A stretch of DNA of 64,000 nucleotides from the NCBI RefSeq assembly GCF_037975245.1, contig NC_092565.1, forward strand, positions 7,866,999 to 7,930,998, given 5' to 3'. Of this stretch, positions 24,801 through 33,130 are shown one piece after another. The first letter of the stretch is position 1; each line of letters starts with the position of its first letter. The notes below the pieces were generated by a model, which had not been told where the DNA came from, ran no database searches, and worked only from the letters and a program-made list of their open reading frames with translations. This DNA is from Apostichopus japonicus (lineage: Eukaryota; Echinodermata; Holothuroidea; Aspidochirotida; Stichopodidae). The translations under genes and the position numbers were made by a program.

Positions 24801-25793
24801 GAATACGAGGATGTCTTACAGTGTAATAACCAACCATCGTCTGCCACTCCGAGAGGCCATCAATTCCCTGCAGCCTTCCTCATTGTAACCTCTGGTCTTG
24901 ACAAGGTATTGCATAGTAGTTAAATCCTTTGTGAATGGTAAATTTCAGAAAATTTGTTGATATATGTAAAGAGCATTTATGGACTTTTCAAATTATTCCA
25001 AACTGAAGCCGAGTCAGGCCTTGTTGAATTGTTAGCTAGGGTATCAAAACCCTGATTAACATGTTGTCACTTGTATCAGTCAACACTTCATACATGGCTA
25101 CCAGACAATCTCGGAAGAAATGGTTTTAAGTGCTTCACATAAACAAATGTTGTCAAGGACATTACCTGGACATCAATATTCAAGAGGAGGGGTAGGGCTT
25201 CAGATAATGAGGGATAGTCTGTGTATGGTATAAAGAAAGAATCCCTCTACATTTGTGAAGGAAAAATTCTTCTGTGTGACATTATTTATAATATGTAATA
25301 GTTTCTGAGGGAGGTGATAGAGTATAATTAAAAGCAAGCAAAAACTGAAAACACCAAAAGCCCAATAAAAGTTAAGTTTCTGATAAATTTGTAAACCCTG
25401 GGTGTGCATGCACCAGAGCTTGCCAAACGAGATAGGCAGCAAATAAGTTTGTTAAAAGTTTGTTTTAAAGTGTAGTTTTGTGCAAGATTTCATCAAGAGC
25501 TGGAAAGTAAGACTAGTCAGTACTCAAATGATATTTGGTTAATACATTCAACATAGGCCTCCCACATTGTTCTTTTTATAACTTTCAATCAATCCTTGTT
25601 ACACCCTCTCCCAAACCCATGTCCATATAATTAACATTGTTTTCTGTCTTTCTTCCTACAGCATGGCAAAGATTCCAGCAAACCGATCAAATACACTCAC
25701 ATTGATATTGCAGGGTCATCAGGACCCTTCCCTGGAACCCCAACTGGAGCTCCAATACCAGCCTTCACTGCTAAATACTTATTCAATCAATGA
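3831..25793 (+). CDS. M17 leucine aminopeptidase family protein, W07G4.4-type, complete 14-exon gene
   Basis: Coding exons: 3831-3844, 8590-8725, 9686-9834, 10827-10935, 11743-11867, 12329-12434, 13166-13327, 13888-13952, 15280-15395, 16032-16150, 17087-17170, 18721-18828, 24774-24905, 25662-25793. Together they give 1557 nt, 518 aa plus TGA, with every junction GT-AG and in phase. M17 enzymes are two-metal exopeptidases that remove N-terminal residues from peptides. An N-terminal domain (about residues 1-190) precedes the peptidase domain (about 200-510). Signature pieces are [10 protein letters not shown]...DIK (K267, D272, K279), HRDKCG (D290) and [14 protein letters not shown] (D350, E352, R354). 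These align with the five metal ligands (K267, D272, D290, D350, E352) and the catalytic Lys and Arg (K279, R354) of classical leucine aminopeptidase, so activity is plausible. The chosen start has a strong Kozak context (CACCATGG); an in-frame upstream ATG at 3708 is possible. The subfamily name is recalled from family resemblance; its substrate is not known to me. No signal peptide in the 518-aa form, so cytosolic is likely. Confidence 0.93.
4239..4475. mobile_element. MITE-like element with 29-bp terminal inverted repeats and telomere-like core
   Basis: Perfect 29-bp inverted ends, 4239-4267 and 4447-4475, each containing the palindrome ACGACTAGTCGT. Total 237 bp. A third, imperfect internal copy of the end lies near 4300-4330. 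The core holds about four TTAGGG-type units (4338-4366). No clear target duplication was found, so the superfamily is unassigned. Lies in aminopeptidase intron 1. Confidence 0.8.
8590..8725 (+). CDS. Aminopeptidase exon 2
   Basis: Acceptor GTGTAG|A, donor CTTAAG|GTGAGA. It encodes [20 protein letters not shown] and on to DNALK, the start of the N-terminal domain. It follows a 4.7-kb first intron. Confidence 0.9.
9686..9834 (+). CDS. Aminopeptidase exon 3
   Basis: Acceptor CAATTACAG|TTG, donor AAGCG|GTTAGT, ending in phase 2. It encodes [20 protein letters not shown] and on to AANSGVKR. The Arg codon is split with exon 4. Confidence 0.92.
10195..10301. repeat. Three-unit ~36-bp tandem repeat in intron 3
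   Basis: Units of 37, 35 and 35 bp share 'GTTATAAAG-ATACACAGTA' followed by a TG-TGAACTG end. Units 2 and 3 are nearly identical and unit 1 is more diverged. Confidence 0.9.
10827..10935 (+). CDS. Aminopeptidase exon 4
   Basis: Acceptor CTCCGATAG|G, donor TACGTG|GTAAGT. It encodes [20 protein letters not shown] through GALHALYV in the N-terminal domain. Confidence 0.92.
11743..11867 (+). CDS. Aminopeptidase exon 5
   Basis: Acceptor TTCTCTTACAG|CCC, donor GGAAG|GTGAGA, phase 2 end. It encodes [20 protein letters not shown] through AIAVESG plus a split Arg. Confidence 0.92.
12329..12434 (+). CDS. Aminopeptidase exon 6 (weak donor)
   Basis: Acceptor CATCTTGTAG|G. It encodes [20 protein letters not shown] through DSADSQVK. 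'[13 protein letters not shown]' is the usual linker segment entering the M17 catalytic domain. The donor AAG|GTTCAT lacks the usual A/G at intron +3 and G at +5, so it is the weakest donor of the gene, yet it is required by phase and by homology to family members. Confidence 0.9.
13166..13327 (+). CDS. Aminopeptidase exon 7, ends at metal-ligand Lys
   Basis: Acceptor TTTCTTGTAG|GTG, donor GGAAAG|GTAAGG. It encodes [20 protein letters not shown] through EKTLLLVGK. The last codon is K267, the first metal-binding residue of the catalytic core, so the GK|G motif is split by an intron. Confidence 0.93.
13806..13830 (+). promoter_or_regulatory. Candidate recursive (zero-nucleotide exon) splice site in intron 7
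   Basis: A pyrimidine-rich acceptor ending TGCAG is directly followed by a perfect donor GTAAGT (donor begins at 13824). This acceptor-donor fusion is the form of a ratchet point. Used as an ordinary acceptor it would add a frame reading to a TAA before exon 8, so it is not a coding extension. Lies ~60 bp upstream of exon 8. It could also be a decoy or a coincidence. Confidence 0.35.
13888..13952 (+). CDS. Aminopeptidase exon 8, metal and catalytic residues
   Basis: Acceptor TTTTACAG|GGT, donor CACAG|GTAAGC. It encodes [20 protein letters not shown] and H plus a split Arg. It holds the metal ligand D272 and the catalytic K279. 65 nt, phase 2 end. Confidence 0.93.
15280..15395 (+). CDS. Aminopeptidase exon 9
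   Basis: Acceptor TTCACACAG|G, donor GTTG|GTAAGC, phase 1 end. It encodes [20 protein letters not shown] through VRNSVGV. Its first Asp is the metal ligand D290. Confidence 0.93.
16032..16150 (+). CDS. Aminopeptidase exon 10, M17 signature
   Basis: Acceptor TTCTAACAG|AG, donor GAATTG|GTAAGA. It encodes [14 protein letters not shown] and then [18 protein letters not shown] through CEMKEL. The NTDAEGR signature of leucine aminopeptidases supplies the metal ligands D350 and E352 and the catalytic R354. Confidence 0.96.
17087..17170 (+). CDS. Aminopeptidase exon 11
   Basis: Acceptor CATCTACAG|GCA, donor TATTCT|GTAAGT. It encodes [20 protein letters not shown] through RAVGPNYS. The 'ATLTGHA' stretch is the conserved core strand after the signature. 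Confidence 0.93.
17701..17970. repeat. 135-bp direct tandem duplication in aminopeptidase intron 11
   Basis: Copy 1 is 17701-17835 and copy 2 is 17836-17970, immediately adjacent and of equal length. They differ only at a few bases near the left edge. Low divergence implies a recent local duplication. It contains no splice site used by the gene model. Confidence 0.95.
18721..18828 (+). CDS. Aminopeptidase exon 12
   Basis: Acceptor TTCTATACAG|CTT, donor CGTGAT|GTAAGT. It encodes [20 protein letters not shown] through EISTIRRD. The next intron is the 5.9-kb one that holds the BEL/Pao element. Confidence 0.93.
19056..19637 (-). repeat. 3' LTR of the BEL/Pao element (582 bp)
   Basis: Bounded by TGTAAA and TTTACA. 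Compared with the other LTR I see two substitutions and one 4-bp (CACG) difference in a short CACG-type microsatellite. It contains a degenerate octamer array (units like CTGTTAAT) at about 19165-19225. Confidence 0.95.
19638..19650 (-). other. Polypurine tract next to the 3' LTR
   Basis: On the minus strand AACAGGGGGGAG lies directly against the LTR start, the expected place and composition for the plus-strand primer. Supports the minus-strand orientation. Confidence 0.8.
19745..20227 (-). pseudogene. BEL/Pao pre-RT linker fused to the integrase C-terminal domain
   Basis: 160-codon open frame. Residues ~8-80 ([20 protein letters not shown] ... [17 protein letters not shown]) belong to the linker just upstream of RT. 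After 'VWYLP' it jumps to [20 protein letters not shown]..., the domain at the end of BEL/Pao integrase. Everything from RT to the integrase core is missing. Both source segments normally contain a YLP tripeptide, so the join is at a short homology. The stop precedes the polypurine tract and LTR as in complete elements. Confidence 0.88.
20102..20206 (-). repeat. 105-bp direct repeat, copy 1 (BEL/Pao pre-RT linker)
   Basis: Apparently identical to 21372-21476 and in the same orientation. The two copies flank the inverted segment 20207-21371. This one continues into the rest of the linker; the other is cut off at TTTTATGTT. Confidence 0.95.
20209..20957 (+). pseudogene. Inverted copy of the BEL/Pao protease region
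   Basis: A 749-bp inverted copy of 21476-22224. It carries the same zinc-finger end, DSGSD motif and following block. I count three base differences, giving Arg/Gln, Glu/Asp and Lys/Glu changes, so ~99.6% identity. The reading frame stays open to a TGA at about 21002, but past 20957 it is out of frame relative to the adjoining RT sequence. It lies in the sense direction of the host gene and opposite to the rest of the element. Confidence 0.93.
20955..21376 (+). pseudogene. BEL/Pao reverse-transcriptase N-terminal fragment, inverted
   Basis: In the frame of 21048 it reads [15 protein letters not shown], then [26 protein letters not shown] and [16 protein letters not shown]. These are the fingers/palm blocks of a BEL/Pao RT. 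It breaks off at RNNFYV, where the catalytic YVDD-type motif should follow, and meets the pre-RT linker sequence on the other strand. Not functional: no promoter, no start, no catalytic aspartates of the second motif. Confidence 0.9.
21318..23591 (-). CDS. BEL/Pao Gag-protease ORF, truncated by rearrangement
   Basis: Open from an ATG at 23591 (two codons inside the longest open frame). A coiled-coil-like acidic N-terminus ([20 protein letters not shown]) is followed near residue 190 by the [13 protein letters not shown]ag-type domain. [15 protein letters not shown] zinc knuckle lies near residue 436. The aspartic protease motif [11 protein letters not shown] is near residue 510, then the [13 protein letters not shown] block. 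Family members read on into RT as one polyprotein. Here the frame leaves the protease, passes about 35 codons of the pre-RT linker, then enters antisense RT sequence after 21372 and stops at 21318. Gag and protease look intact; polymerase is absent from this frame. Confidence 0.9.
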   Translation of the reverse strand: MSTDEALTMKTLLIRRRNKKGTLTRAINSISTLIREDAGIDSVKELLEKANTNLEAIEEAHQAVIEKLLEEDKFILEEEWMADVVSKFIAVKIEVERYVDLSRKGPERISEAPEGDEEKRLTDNDDNGIFTKNSNVSHCVSSKEVNVITDGNNSNVDMKNGEGLPHLSSNRYSSSCDSNYVFGFNELKLALELPKAEVFEFNGDPTDYWYFITNFEVNVASKLSGDAARLQYLLQLCKGKARFCIESCALLGDEGYESAKAILKRQFGQPHLILNSLMSKLVSRKSIKANDGESLWKLISEMQRCYVTLTQMGYVNDLNSTSNLLKIHSLLPVYLQTGWANVAQKIHESREPEFNDLLSYLTGQAEISSNMFGRNIGKSSSVVSDEKPRVKSNFMKGRSLKCFACDDDHRIFDCESFCNMSYNQRLDIVRTKRLCFRCLFPGHSVAKCRRDTVCTFCQSNKHNDLLHPPPNQENISVMSNTAVCGSNVFLRILPVTVTGNNGNRVHTLAILDSGSDTTLCSESLRKKLGVKGKPTSYTSSTVNGVEPKIGSTFDISVKGENESNDLSITALSVPKLPNSDDSVPSARDLNRWQHLKLIPWGDISRYNLELLIGADVPEAFWVMDERRGGTGDPYGVKTPLGWSVMGPTGFSGRSDRKNIHRISCCSNGEILSLLKSSWSVDDASIGEGDSVQDERAKGILESTASLTSEGHYQIGLLWKDDYHFLPSNKPLAESRLRNIKVVPYELNGFLTYNVLIM
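21372..21476 (-). repeat. 105-bp direct repeat, copy 2 (BEL/Pao pre-RT linker)
   Basis: Continuous with the protease frame on its right, as in a normal element, but joined on its left to antisense RT sequence at TTTTATGT, which both sources share. Confidence 0.95.
23615..24192 (-). repeat. 5' LTR of the BEL/Pao element (578 bp)
   Basis: Same ends and octamer array as its partner, 4 bp shorter. In the element's own sense it reads into a leader of only 23 nt before the gag ATG at 23591. I cannot match the leader to a specific tRNA, so the primer site is unassigned. Confidence 0.95.
24774..24905 (+). CDS. Aminopeptidase exon 13
   Basis: Acceptor GCTATCGAAG|GAC behind a T-rich tract, donor GACAAG|GTATTG. 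It encodes [20 protein letters not shown] through [11 protein letters not shown]. The last coding segment before a conserved glycine-rich C-terminus. Confidence 0.92.
25662..25793 (+). CDS. Aminopeptidase exon 14 with stop codon
   Basis: Acceptor TCTTCCTACAG|CAT. It encodes [20 protein letters not shown] through FTAKYLFNQ and then TGA (25791-25793). '[12 protein letters not shown]' corresponds to the W-THIDIAG motif near the C-terminus of M17 enzymes. Confidence 0.94.
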   Translation, partial: HGKDSSKPIKYTHIDIAGSSGPFPGTPTGAPIPAFTAKYLFNQ

Positions 25794-25976
25794 AATTGAT
25801 AATGTTTGAAGATTATTATAAGTAATCCTGAAGAAACAGTGTCTCTATCACTTTAACTAGGTCTGTTTAGGTTTTGTTTTCTGTAACATTCAACTGTTTA
25901 CTTTCATTTATTTTCTCAATGAGAATGGCTGACCAAAAGAGGATGAATTAAGAACAAGTTATTAGGGACTCAGATC

Positions 25977-25986
25977 AATAAATAAA
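25977..25986 (+). terminator. Candidate polyadenylation signals of the aminopeptidase gene
   Basis: Two overlapping AATAAA hexamers about 185 bp after the stop codon. They are the first canonical signals downstream, so a 3'UTR of roughly 200 nt is the simplest model. No GU-rich downstream element is evident, and later AT-rich sites cannot be excluded. Confidence 0.4.
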
Positions 25987-26144
25987 TCAATAAGTGAATC
26001 AAATGAATCACCAGGAATTTAAGGCAGTTATGGACTCGAAAAATATTGAAAAAAATGCACAGAAGTTAAATTGTCCATGCATATTCCAAAATTACTTTGT
26101 CTACTGTTTTATTCCAGTCCACAGTTTGATGAAGCAAATAGTCA

Positions 26145-26692
26145 CTTCACAACTTGAGTTATGAAAATAATCTGCTGCTTACATTGTTTAACTTTATCAT
26201 ATTCACTAAAATCTGTTAAAGCGTTATGACACATTTTTGTATGCAACTCTGTTTTGATTTAACACTTACTTCTAATATCTAAAATATGGACCAAGTAGTG
26301 TAGTTTACTGCTGGTAGTAACTTTGTGTACCCACTTTCCTTCACAACTTGAATTATTAAACTTATCTGATTCTTACATTATCTTTCTCATATTCACTAAA
26401 ATTCTGTGAAAGGGTTGTCACATTTTTGTATGCAGCTCTGGTTTGATTTAACACTTACTTCATCTAATTATCTAATATGAGGACCAAGTAGTGTGTAGTT
26501 TATTCTTGGTAGTAGTTTTGTGTACCCACTTCCTTCCCAACTTGAGTTATTAAAATAATCTGCTTCTTACGTTGTTTATCTATCCCATATTCAGGGGTTA
26601 TGTTGCATTGTTGTTTACAGCTCTGTTTGATTTAACAGTTCTTCTAATGTCTCAAAAGGGCTAAGTGTGGACTTATTACTGGTAGTGTACCC
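26145..26692. repeat. Three-unit ~190-bp diverged tandem repeat downstream of the aminopeptidase stop
   Basis: Units begin near 26145, 26338 and 26533 and share CAACTTGAGTTATTAAAA, GTATGCAACTCTG, TTTGATTTAACA and GGACCAAGTAGTGT. The third unit is most diverged. Could lie in an extended 3'UTR. Confidence 0.85.
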
Positions 26693-28420
26693 AGGGTGTA
26701 TGTAACCACTATAAGACCTGAAGGTTACTTAAGACAAGTTGAATGTGTGTGATAAACCAGCCAAAAATTGATACCTTTCTGACCAGTACTTGGCTATGGC
26801 TGCAACAGGTAAGGTCTGTAGTTATGGAAGAATTCTACATTGAGAATGACAATAATTAGTAAGAATATTGAAAAGTTGCGACCAACATTTAACTTTTCAG
26901 TTTTTCTTGAAACCAATCATGTATTTTTTTTTAACAGCTAAACCTAATACTGACAATATATATCAGAATAATGAATATAAAGTACACTTTCTTCTTTGTT
27001 TTGCATTTTGAGCTTAACTTGTTAGCAAACATTAGTATTGAGGACTGCTGGACAAGTGCAGTGGTTTCTGTTTACTCAGTGGAAATTGAGTTCAGTTTTG
27101 GTACACAAGGTGTAAATTTTAAATGTTATCTTGGATATGGTCTGTGAGAATTGATTGAATATTCAACAGGATGCTTAACAATATGTTACTGTTTTCTTCA
27201 GTCAAAAATAGATATTCACCTTAGACTATTGTTTCAAGGGGGGGGGGGGGGTGGGGCACAAACTTTGCCACTGTTGTCAGAGTGGTCTGTGTTGGACATT
27301 TTCACATTCACAGATGGGTAAATAAAAAACTTTTCTGCAACCTTCATCTGTTCTGCTCCATATCTGAAGGAAACTTGTATAAATACTAACAATTTGCAAT
27401 GAATTTCCACTAAGGGCACACATGCAGGTCCCATCTGCCAGGAAATAGTTACTACGTACAAGTGTCATTCTTCTTTTGGTGTATTTTGTAGGTTGCTGAT
27501 GCTAGGTTGAAAGGTGTATAAAGCTTTTAATTCCCTATAACATCTGCAATTGTACTATTATTTTTTCAGGACAGCTAACATGTGTATCATTGACATACAC
27601 AGCAGTAGGTTAATTCAAAATCACCATCTGAAGAACATAGTGCCTTTCAAGACATCAACCAATTTGGATCATGTCACGTTTAGTGTCTACACCTGTCGTA
27701 GAGAACTGTGGAAAAGAAAATAGAAAAAAAAAAATCATGAAAAAGGACGTATTGTTGAGGTATTTCGATGCTACTAACAGATATGTTACCAACATATAAA
27801 ATATTGTAAGCTGTGCTTGCCTTATACAAGAATTTTACGGTCACCCTTCATCAAGATTACCTGATTATGGCAATTGCCAAATCTAGCATTCCTCAGTTGT
27901 TGAAAATAATCTCTAGGCAAGATCTCTAGGAAACTTCTAGGGACAAACTTTTGAACACTTATTTGGTAAAATTGGAAGTTGTAGTGTTTCACATCAAAAT
28001 TCAACATATATTGAATAACAAACAACATATACCTGTTAACGTCTTGACCGAAAAAACAAAAAGTTCTATAATGCAGTTTTTGAATGTTAACTGCAGATAG
28101 AAAGTCTTGCATGGTTATACAAAGCATCAGCTATTCTGAAGTTTGTCCACAATGTGTCAACATAAGCACTTCTGGTGTATCATAAACTTGTAACATGTAT
28201 GCACTCACCTTTCAAAACTAATGGCACAAGAAGAATGGCACCATATGCATTGACATGGTTTCCCATGATTTTACACCCCATTACCACAATTACTCACTAG
28301 TAGCACAAAAAGTAATTTACCATTGATTGCAAAATGCATTGAAGTTTCGATTACTTCATTGCAAAAGACTTCTGCTTAATCACCAGAAACAGCTATTATA
28401 ATATAAATGTCCTGATTTCT

Positions 28421-28740
28421 ACCATGAGATACGCTATCGTGTTTAAATGGTTTCCAGAGTTTGAAAGCTGGTGACCCAGATGACCTCTACCAAAATCAAT
28501 AGAGATTTTCTATTCAATATAATGCATCCGCATGCCACTTATAAACAATCTCCATGCATCCTAACTTGAGATATAGTGTTTACACAGGTTTTCAGTGTTT
28601 GACATCTGGTGACCTCAGATTACCTTTGACCTCCACCAAAAAAAATATGCTTCTTGTAATCAATGTGGTATTTCTACACATTAAATATGAAATTGGTCTA
28701 ACCTTCCCTTCTTGAGATATCGTGTTTACAAGCTGGGCGT
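28421..28740. repeat. ~145-bp diverged repeat with TTGAGATATCGTGTTTAC motif
   Basis: The motif recurs at about 28424, 28565 and 28711, with shared flanks such as CTGGTGACC..GATTACC/GACCTC. An AGGTCA-like pair is present (TTACCTTTGACCTCC). Resembles a repeat class common in marine invertebrates; the name is not known to me. Confidence 0.7.
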
Positions 28741-31255
28741 CACAAATGCACACTCACACGCCATCATGAATGCAGAGGTTACGATTTTCATCGAAACCAA
28801 CAAGCCAACTCACCTTTGTTTTAAGTCTTACTGCCCTAGTATTGGCATGGCTCCAAAGGTACACCTTGCAACAATTTTCATTGTGCTCACAAAATGTCAA
28901 TTGTGTTCATTATGCTGCATAAAGATAAGGTGTAGATTTGAATCCTGACAAAACACACTCAGTTATTCACTGTACCAATCTCTCTTCCACATTGCTTACA
29001 TTCAGACAAGAAGGACAGACAAAGACGATACAGAACATAGATTGCATGTTTATGGAGTAGGAAAGAGCTTCTCTTTCTGGAGCATTTGGTGGCCCTAAAG
29101 AGAGCCGGGGAACGGAAGAAGAAATATCAATAAGGGACAAATTTGGAAAGCACTTTATGTGCTACTCATATAGAGACTATTGGCACTATTTGAGTTGAAA
29201 CTTTTGACATTCTGTCAAATTAAGAGCATTTACACTGGGGGCTAATACGTAGCAAAAGAAAGAGTCCATGAACGGTATACGAAGGCTGCTAAACTCCATC
29301 AGCGATGTTTGTTTATCCAAGAAAGAAACTTCACCAAGAGCTGCTGAGTTGTGACATCGTGGTAAGTTGTCAATTGATGAAGTGAATATTATATGAATTA
29401 TTGCAGCTTAAGGCAGCAACTTTCCAAGCTTTTTAAGACCAGCCATTAACAGAAAGAAAAGAAAAAAACCTACAAGAGAGATGCCAAAAATACCACCTCG
29501 AGAAAAAAAATCAACCTTATCATTGATTATGCTTACTTCATCTGCTTTGCATTAGTAAGGAAAGTACAAAATTCAAACTATTTTGACTTGTGTCGGTAAG
29601 GCTAAAGCAAGTCCAACCAACATCACAAAAGCTTAATGAGAAGTCAAATAGCTAGATACTTAAATTGATAATTAAAAAGGCTGGTTCAGACTTAAAAAGG
29701 GGTCTTAATGTAATAACTATCTTAGTGTGCATTTGAACATGCACTCATGTAAAGAAAGAATATTGAAGTCAATCTGGAATGTAAATTTAAAATCCAATTA
29801 AACAATTAGTCTTGACCTGGCATACTTTCATTACAAAGTTTCTGATTAAGCTAATTCCTTTGATTTCTAATTGAAGATTTACAAATTGCACAAGAAAATA
29901 TTGAAAGTGTCTTCTGTTTAATACTGAGCAAAGATGGAGAATCAATTGAATAGATTCTTGGCCCTGCCGATAACTGGCTCGAAGTTACTTGTTTGGTCAT
30001 AGCACCATCAGTATGAATTCATAATCTACTCATTCCTCAAGAAACCCTATATACAAAACCCTCTTCCTCTCTGTACACTTTCTTCTTGGGACTTAGTACA
30101 CTGTTCTGTACAACAATACAAAGTTTTGATATCTCTGTAGATGAATACATATGTGCTACCATGACATTTCAAATTCCTGATACGTCTGTAATCTTCATTA
30201 GCCAATTTTAACTCTTATCCTAACATTAAGAAATCCACAAGATTCTTAGCAGCAACCTGAAATAACCTTTGTATATATTGTTCACACCAAACTTTAAGCT
30301 ACAAATGTCACTGGTGGTACTAAGATACCTTTCAGACTCCTAACAACTGTTTGAGCTTTCAAACAGGTCTTGCTGACTACAACACTATCTAGAGTGTTCC
30401 TCTCAATTCTTGATTTGACACTTGGATGGTAGCACCCTTCTGTCCAAATCTAACTATAGCCAAAGGTTATTTCAAGTTAGCTGTAACATTTCTGAAAGAA
30501 GTAACAGATTCATCAACAACGTAGACATACTAAATGACAACTGATTATTACATCTTTCACTATATTATAAGTGGCTTCACTTGAAAAAAATCAGTTGCAA
30601 AATAGAATGTAAGCTTTTCTGTGAAACTCTTTCCATGAGCTGAGCAGAATAAAATATGCATGTGCACTGGCAATGACTGCCAGATTCACTATCAAACGGT
30701 TTTGCAGGAAACCTGCATTACGCTATTCCACCATTGCTGATGATGATGATGATACTGCTAATTCTTTCTGCAGTTGATCAGTGCGATTAGTTAAGTAACG
30801 TAACCAAGCTATATACAGGCTATTTACATAAGTGGTTTGCAAAGCCACTGATATTCCACTGATTCCAAGATGCTAAAATCAAGAATTGTCTAAAAATGAT
30901 GAACAATATCAACATCTATCTCTAAGAGCAAAATGGAATTTGAATTCCAATGATGAGAACTTTTGCAGTACAAGGCTTTTCATCCATTCAACCTCACAAC
31001 AAGAATCTGCAGAATACCAATGTCAGTTTGCTTCTATGGTCGACTTCCCACAATTCTCCAATTAGCTACCTAGTAAGTACTCAAACTCCATCAAAGTACT
31101 AACCAACCTCTCAGAAAAAAAAAGTATCACAACTTTCTTACATAATTACAAAGATCTCAGTAAGAATAGAAAAATAGTTAGTGGCTTTGGCCTTTTTGCT
31201 TGGAATAAAATGGCAAGTTATTATCTTGCACCCTAAGATTGAAGCTTCCAATCAC

Positions 31256-31747
31256 TCAACTTTCCACTTTCAACAGAAACTTTAGCTCATCAGTCATTTT
31301 TTGGCAAGGCACATGCATGGAAGGCTTCAGTAAGGAACTGTTATCATTCCTAGCAAGGGATGAAGGTTTCTGTTGAGCTCCTCTCTTAACAGTCAATTTA
31401 TCTCCTGATGGACCAGCTCTCCCTAACCAAGTAGACGGTGGCATAGGAAGATTGTGTGGAGAAGGAGCCTCGCTAAATTTTGCACCAGCATAGCTATCTT
31501 CTTCAACTTTAATCAGCTCAGAATCTGACAGTGACTCCTTTACTGCTGGACATGTAAATGATACACGCCGTTTACTTCCAGGGCCTGGAGAACATCTCTG
31601 GTGTTTGAAGTCTTTTGGTACAGACTTGGCAGATGGAGGAGTACCATGACATTTTCTGTTCTTCACTCTATTGGGCTTTGTAGTGGATACATGGTGTCCA
31701 TTGAGACCATGCACTTGAATGGGAGCCATACTGGCAGTAGGACTCAT
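31256..31747 (-). CDS. PNRC: PNRC-family protein (proline-rich nuclear receptor coactivator / decay adaptor)
   Basis: 163 aa, single coding exon. The family mark is YAGAKFSEAPSPHNLPMPPS followed by TWLG (residues 86-109), the proline-rich block that in vertebrate PNRC proteins binds the decapping factor DCP1A and SH3-type partners. The C-terminus LKFLLKV (155-161) contains an exact LxxLL nuclear-receptor box (L155, L158, L159). The N-terminal part is basic (KPNRVKNRKC, residues 24-33), disordered and without other domains. Vertebrate PNRC2 is a little shorter. Start ATG has A at -3, and a good acceptor (TTTGTCATCATAG|G, exon side from 31780) lies 33 nt upstream, so a separate 5'UTR exon is expected. 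It is convergent with the aminopeptidase gene. Function is inferred from family: bridging nuclear receptors, UPF1 and decapping. Confidence 0.85.
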   Translation of the reverse strand: MSPTASMAPIQVHGLNGHHVSTTKPNRVKNRKCHGTPPSAKSVPKDFKHQRCSPGPGSKRRVSFTCPAVKESLSDSELIKVEEDSYAGAKFSEAPSPHNLPMPPSTWLGRAGPSGDKLTVKRGAQQKPSSLARNDNSSLLKPSMHVPCQKMTDELKFLLKVES

Positions 31748-32939
31748 TTTACCCGAGTAAGAAAGAGAAGTTGTTCCTTCCTATGATGACAAATAAAACA
31801 GAAAATATGACTCAATTTTTGCACCATTCATGATCACTTACATGCATGCCATGCCTCCTGTAAATGCACTCAATGCAACAGAATCCAATTGACAAATGAC
31901 AACAAAGACTGATCATCTAGCAACCATACATACCATCGGCTCTTAAACAGCAAATTTGAAGATATCTTTCACCTATTTTCATTTGGGCAAACTATGGCAC
32001 ATACAGCCAAATTTGTGACTGTGCTGAGGTAAACATTTTTTTGGCTAGGAAAGACCATTTGGGCCTACCTGTAAAGCCTCATTATGCATAAAATCTTGTG
32101 AGTCTAGAGAATTGTTTTTGTTTACTATTGTAAAATTTGATCCATTTGCAAAGTTCATGTCAACAAAACATTTAAAATAGAAACACATTCCACGTTTGTG
32201 TACAAACTGTATTTACCTAGATGTATTTCATCCAATCAACCATTATATTTATGTTTGTCGCAGATTTCAACCCTTCAGGACTAACCCTAATCCCTCTCCC
32301 ACAAATAACACTTCCTGAGCCATTCAAAGAATAATCTTATAATTCATTGGTGGTGTTAAAAATCAACACTGAATCCATGATTTTCTTTGCAGTTCTTTAA
32401 AAGATATCAAATTTTGGAGTACATTTAGTAGGGGTTTCCACTTGTAACTTTTATCCTCACCCGAGCCCCAGAAGCACTGCGCATATCAGTAGTGGGCTAC
32501 ATACTTCTTATCAAACCTTTTTGAATGTCACATGGTAGTTCTTACATTGTGGATGTCCACTGTTTTATTTGAAGGTCTGAATATACAAAGTTTACAAATT
32601 TTGATTGTGTAAAAGTTGCTTGGATCTCAGTCAAGACTTTTTGCAAGCACAACACAGGTGTCTGTGGGTATGTTCAATTTTCATTGTGCTTCATGCACTT
32701 GTACAGTGATTAACAAGTGAATTTGACTTTAATGCATGACAAAAGAAGTTGGCAAATTTGAATGTTGGTAGCCCAACAAGGTTGCTCGGTCATGAAGTAA
32801 GGTAGCCTGAATACGGTAAACTCTGTCGCACAGGATTTGTCGATTTGTCCTATGTGTAATCGTATGTAATTCTGTGTAGTGCTATGCAAGTCTATGAGGC
32901 CCTAGTCCCATGTAGGCCTAATCTGTAGCTGTAACTTAT

Positions 32940-33130
32940 GCCTAAGTATATGGATTCCAAATTTCCATACATAGGGCCCCATTGGAAATGGGCCGACGTT
33001 CTGTCAGCCTAATGGGTTTAGCTCCTGTTACTCTTTTATTATTTTCATTTCCGTCCTTTGTCTTTTATGTCTTTGTAATATTTTTGTATTTTGAACTGAG
33101 TGCGAATAAAACAAACAAACAACAAAAATA
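32940..33130 (+). mobile_element. Probable LINE 3'-end remnant
   Basis: A segment rich in stop codons runs from about 32940 through GGGCCCCATTGGAAATGGG to GAATAAAACAAACAAAC, a typical 3' tail of non-LTR elements with a simple-repeat end. No coding part is recognisable, so the class is uncertain. Confidence 0.4.

Larger units (their letters stand above)
25994..31255. other. Intergenic / 3'UTR region between convergent genes
   Basis: No coding exon seen. The right part (about 29-31.2 kb) is likely 3'UTR of PNRC, since vertebrate family members have long 3'UTRs; I could not place its polyadenylation signal. A 13-G run lies at 27239. Confidence 0.5.
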
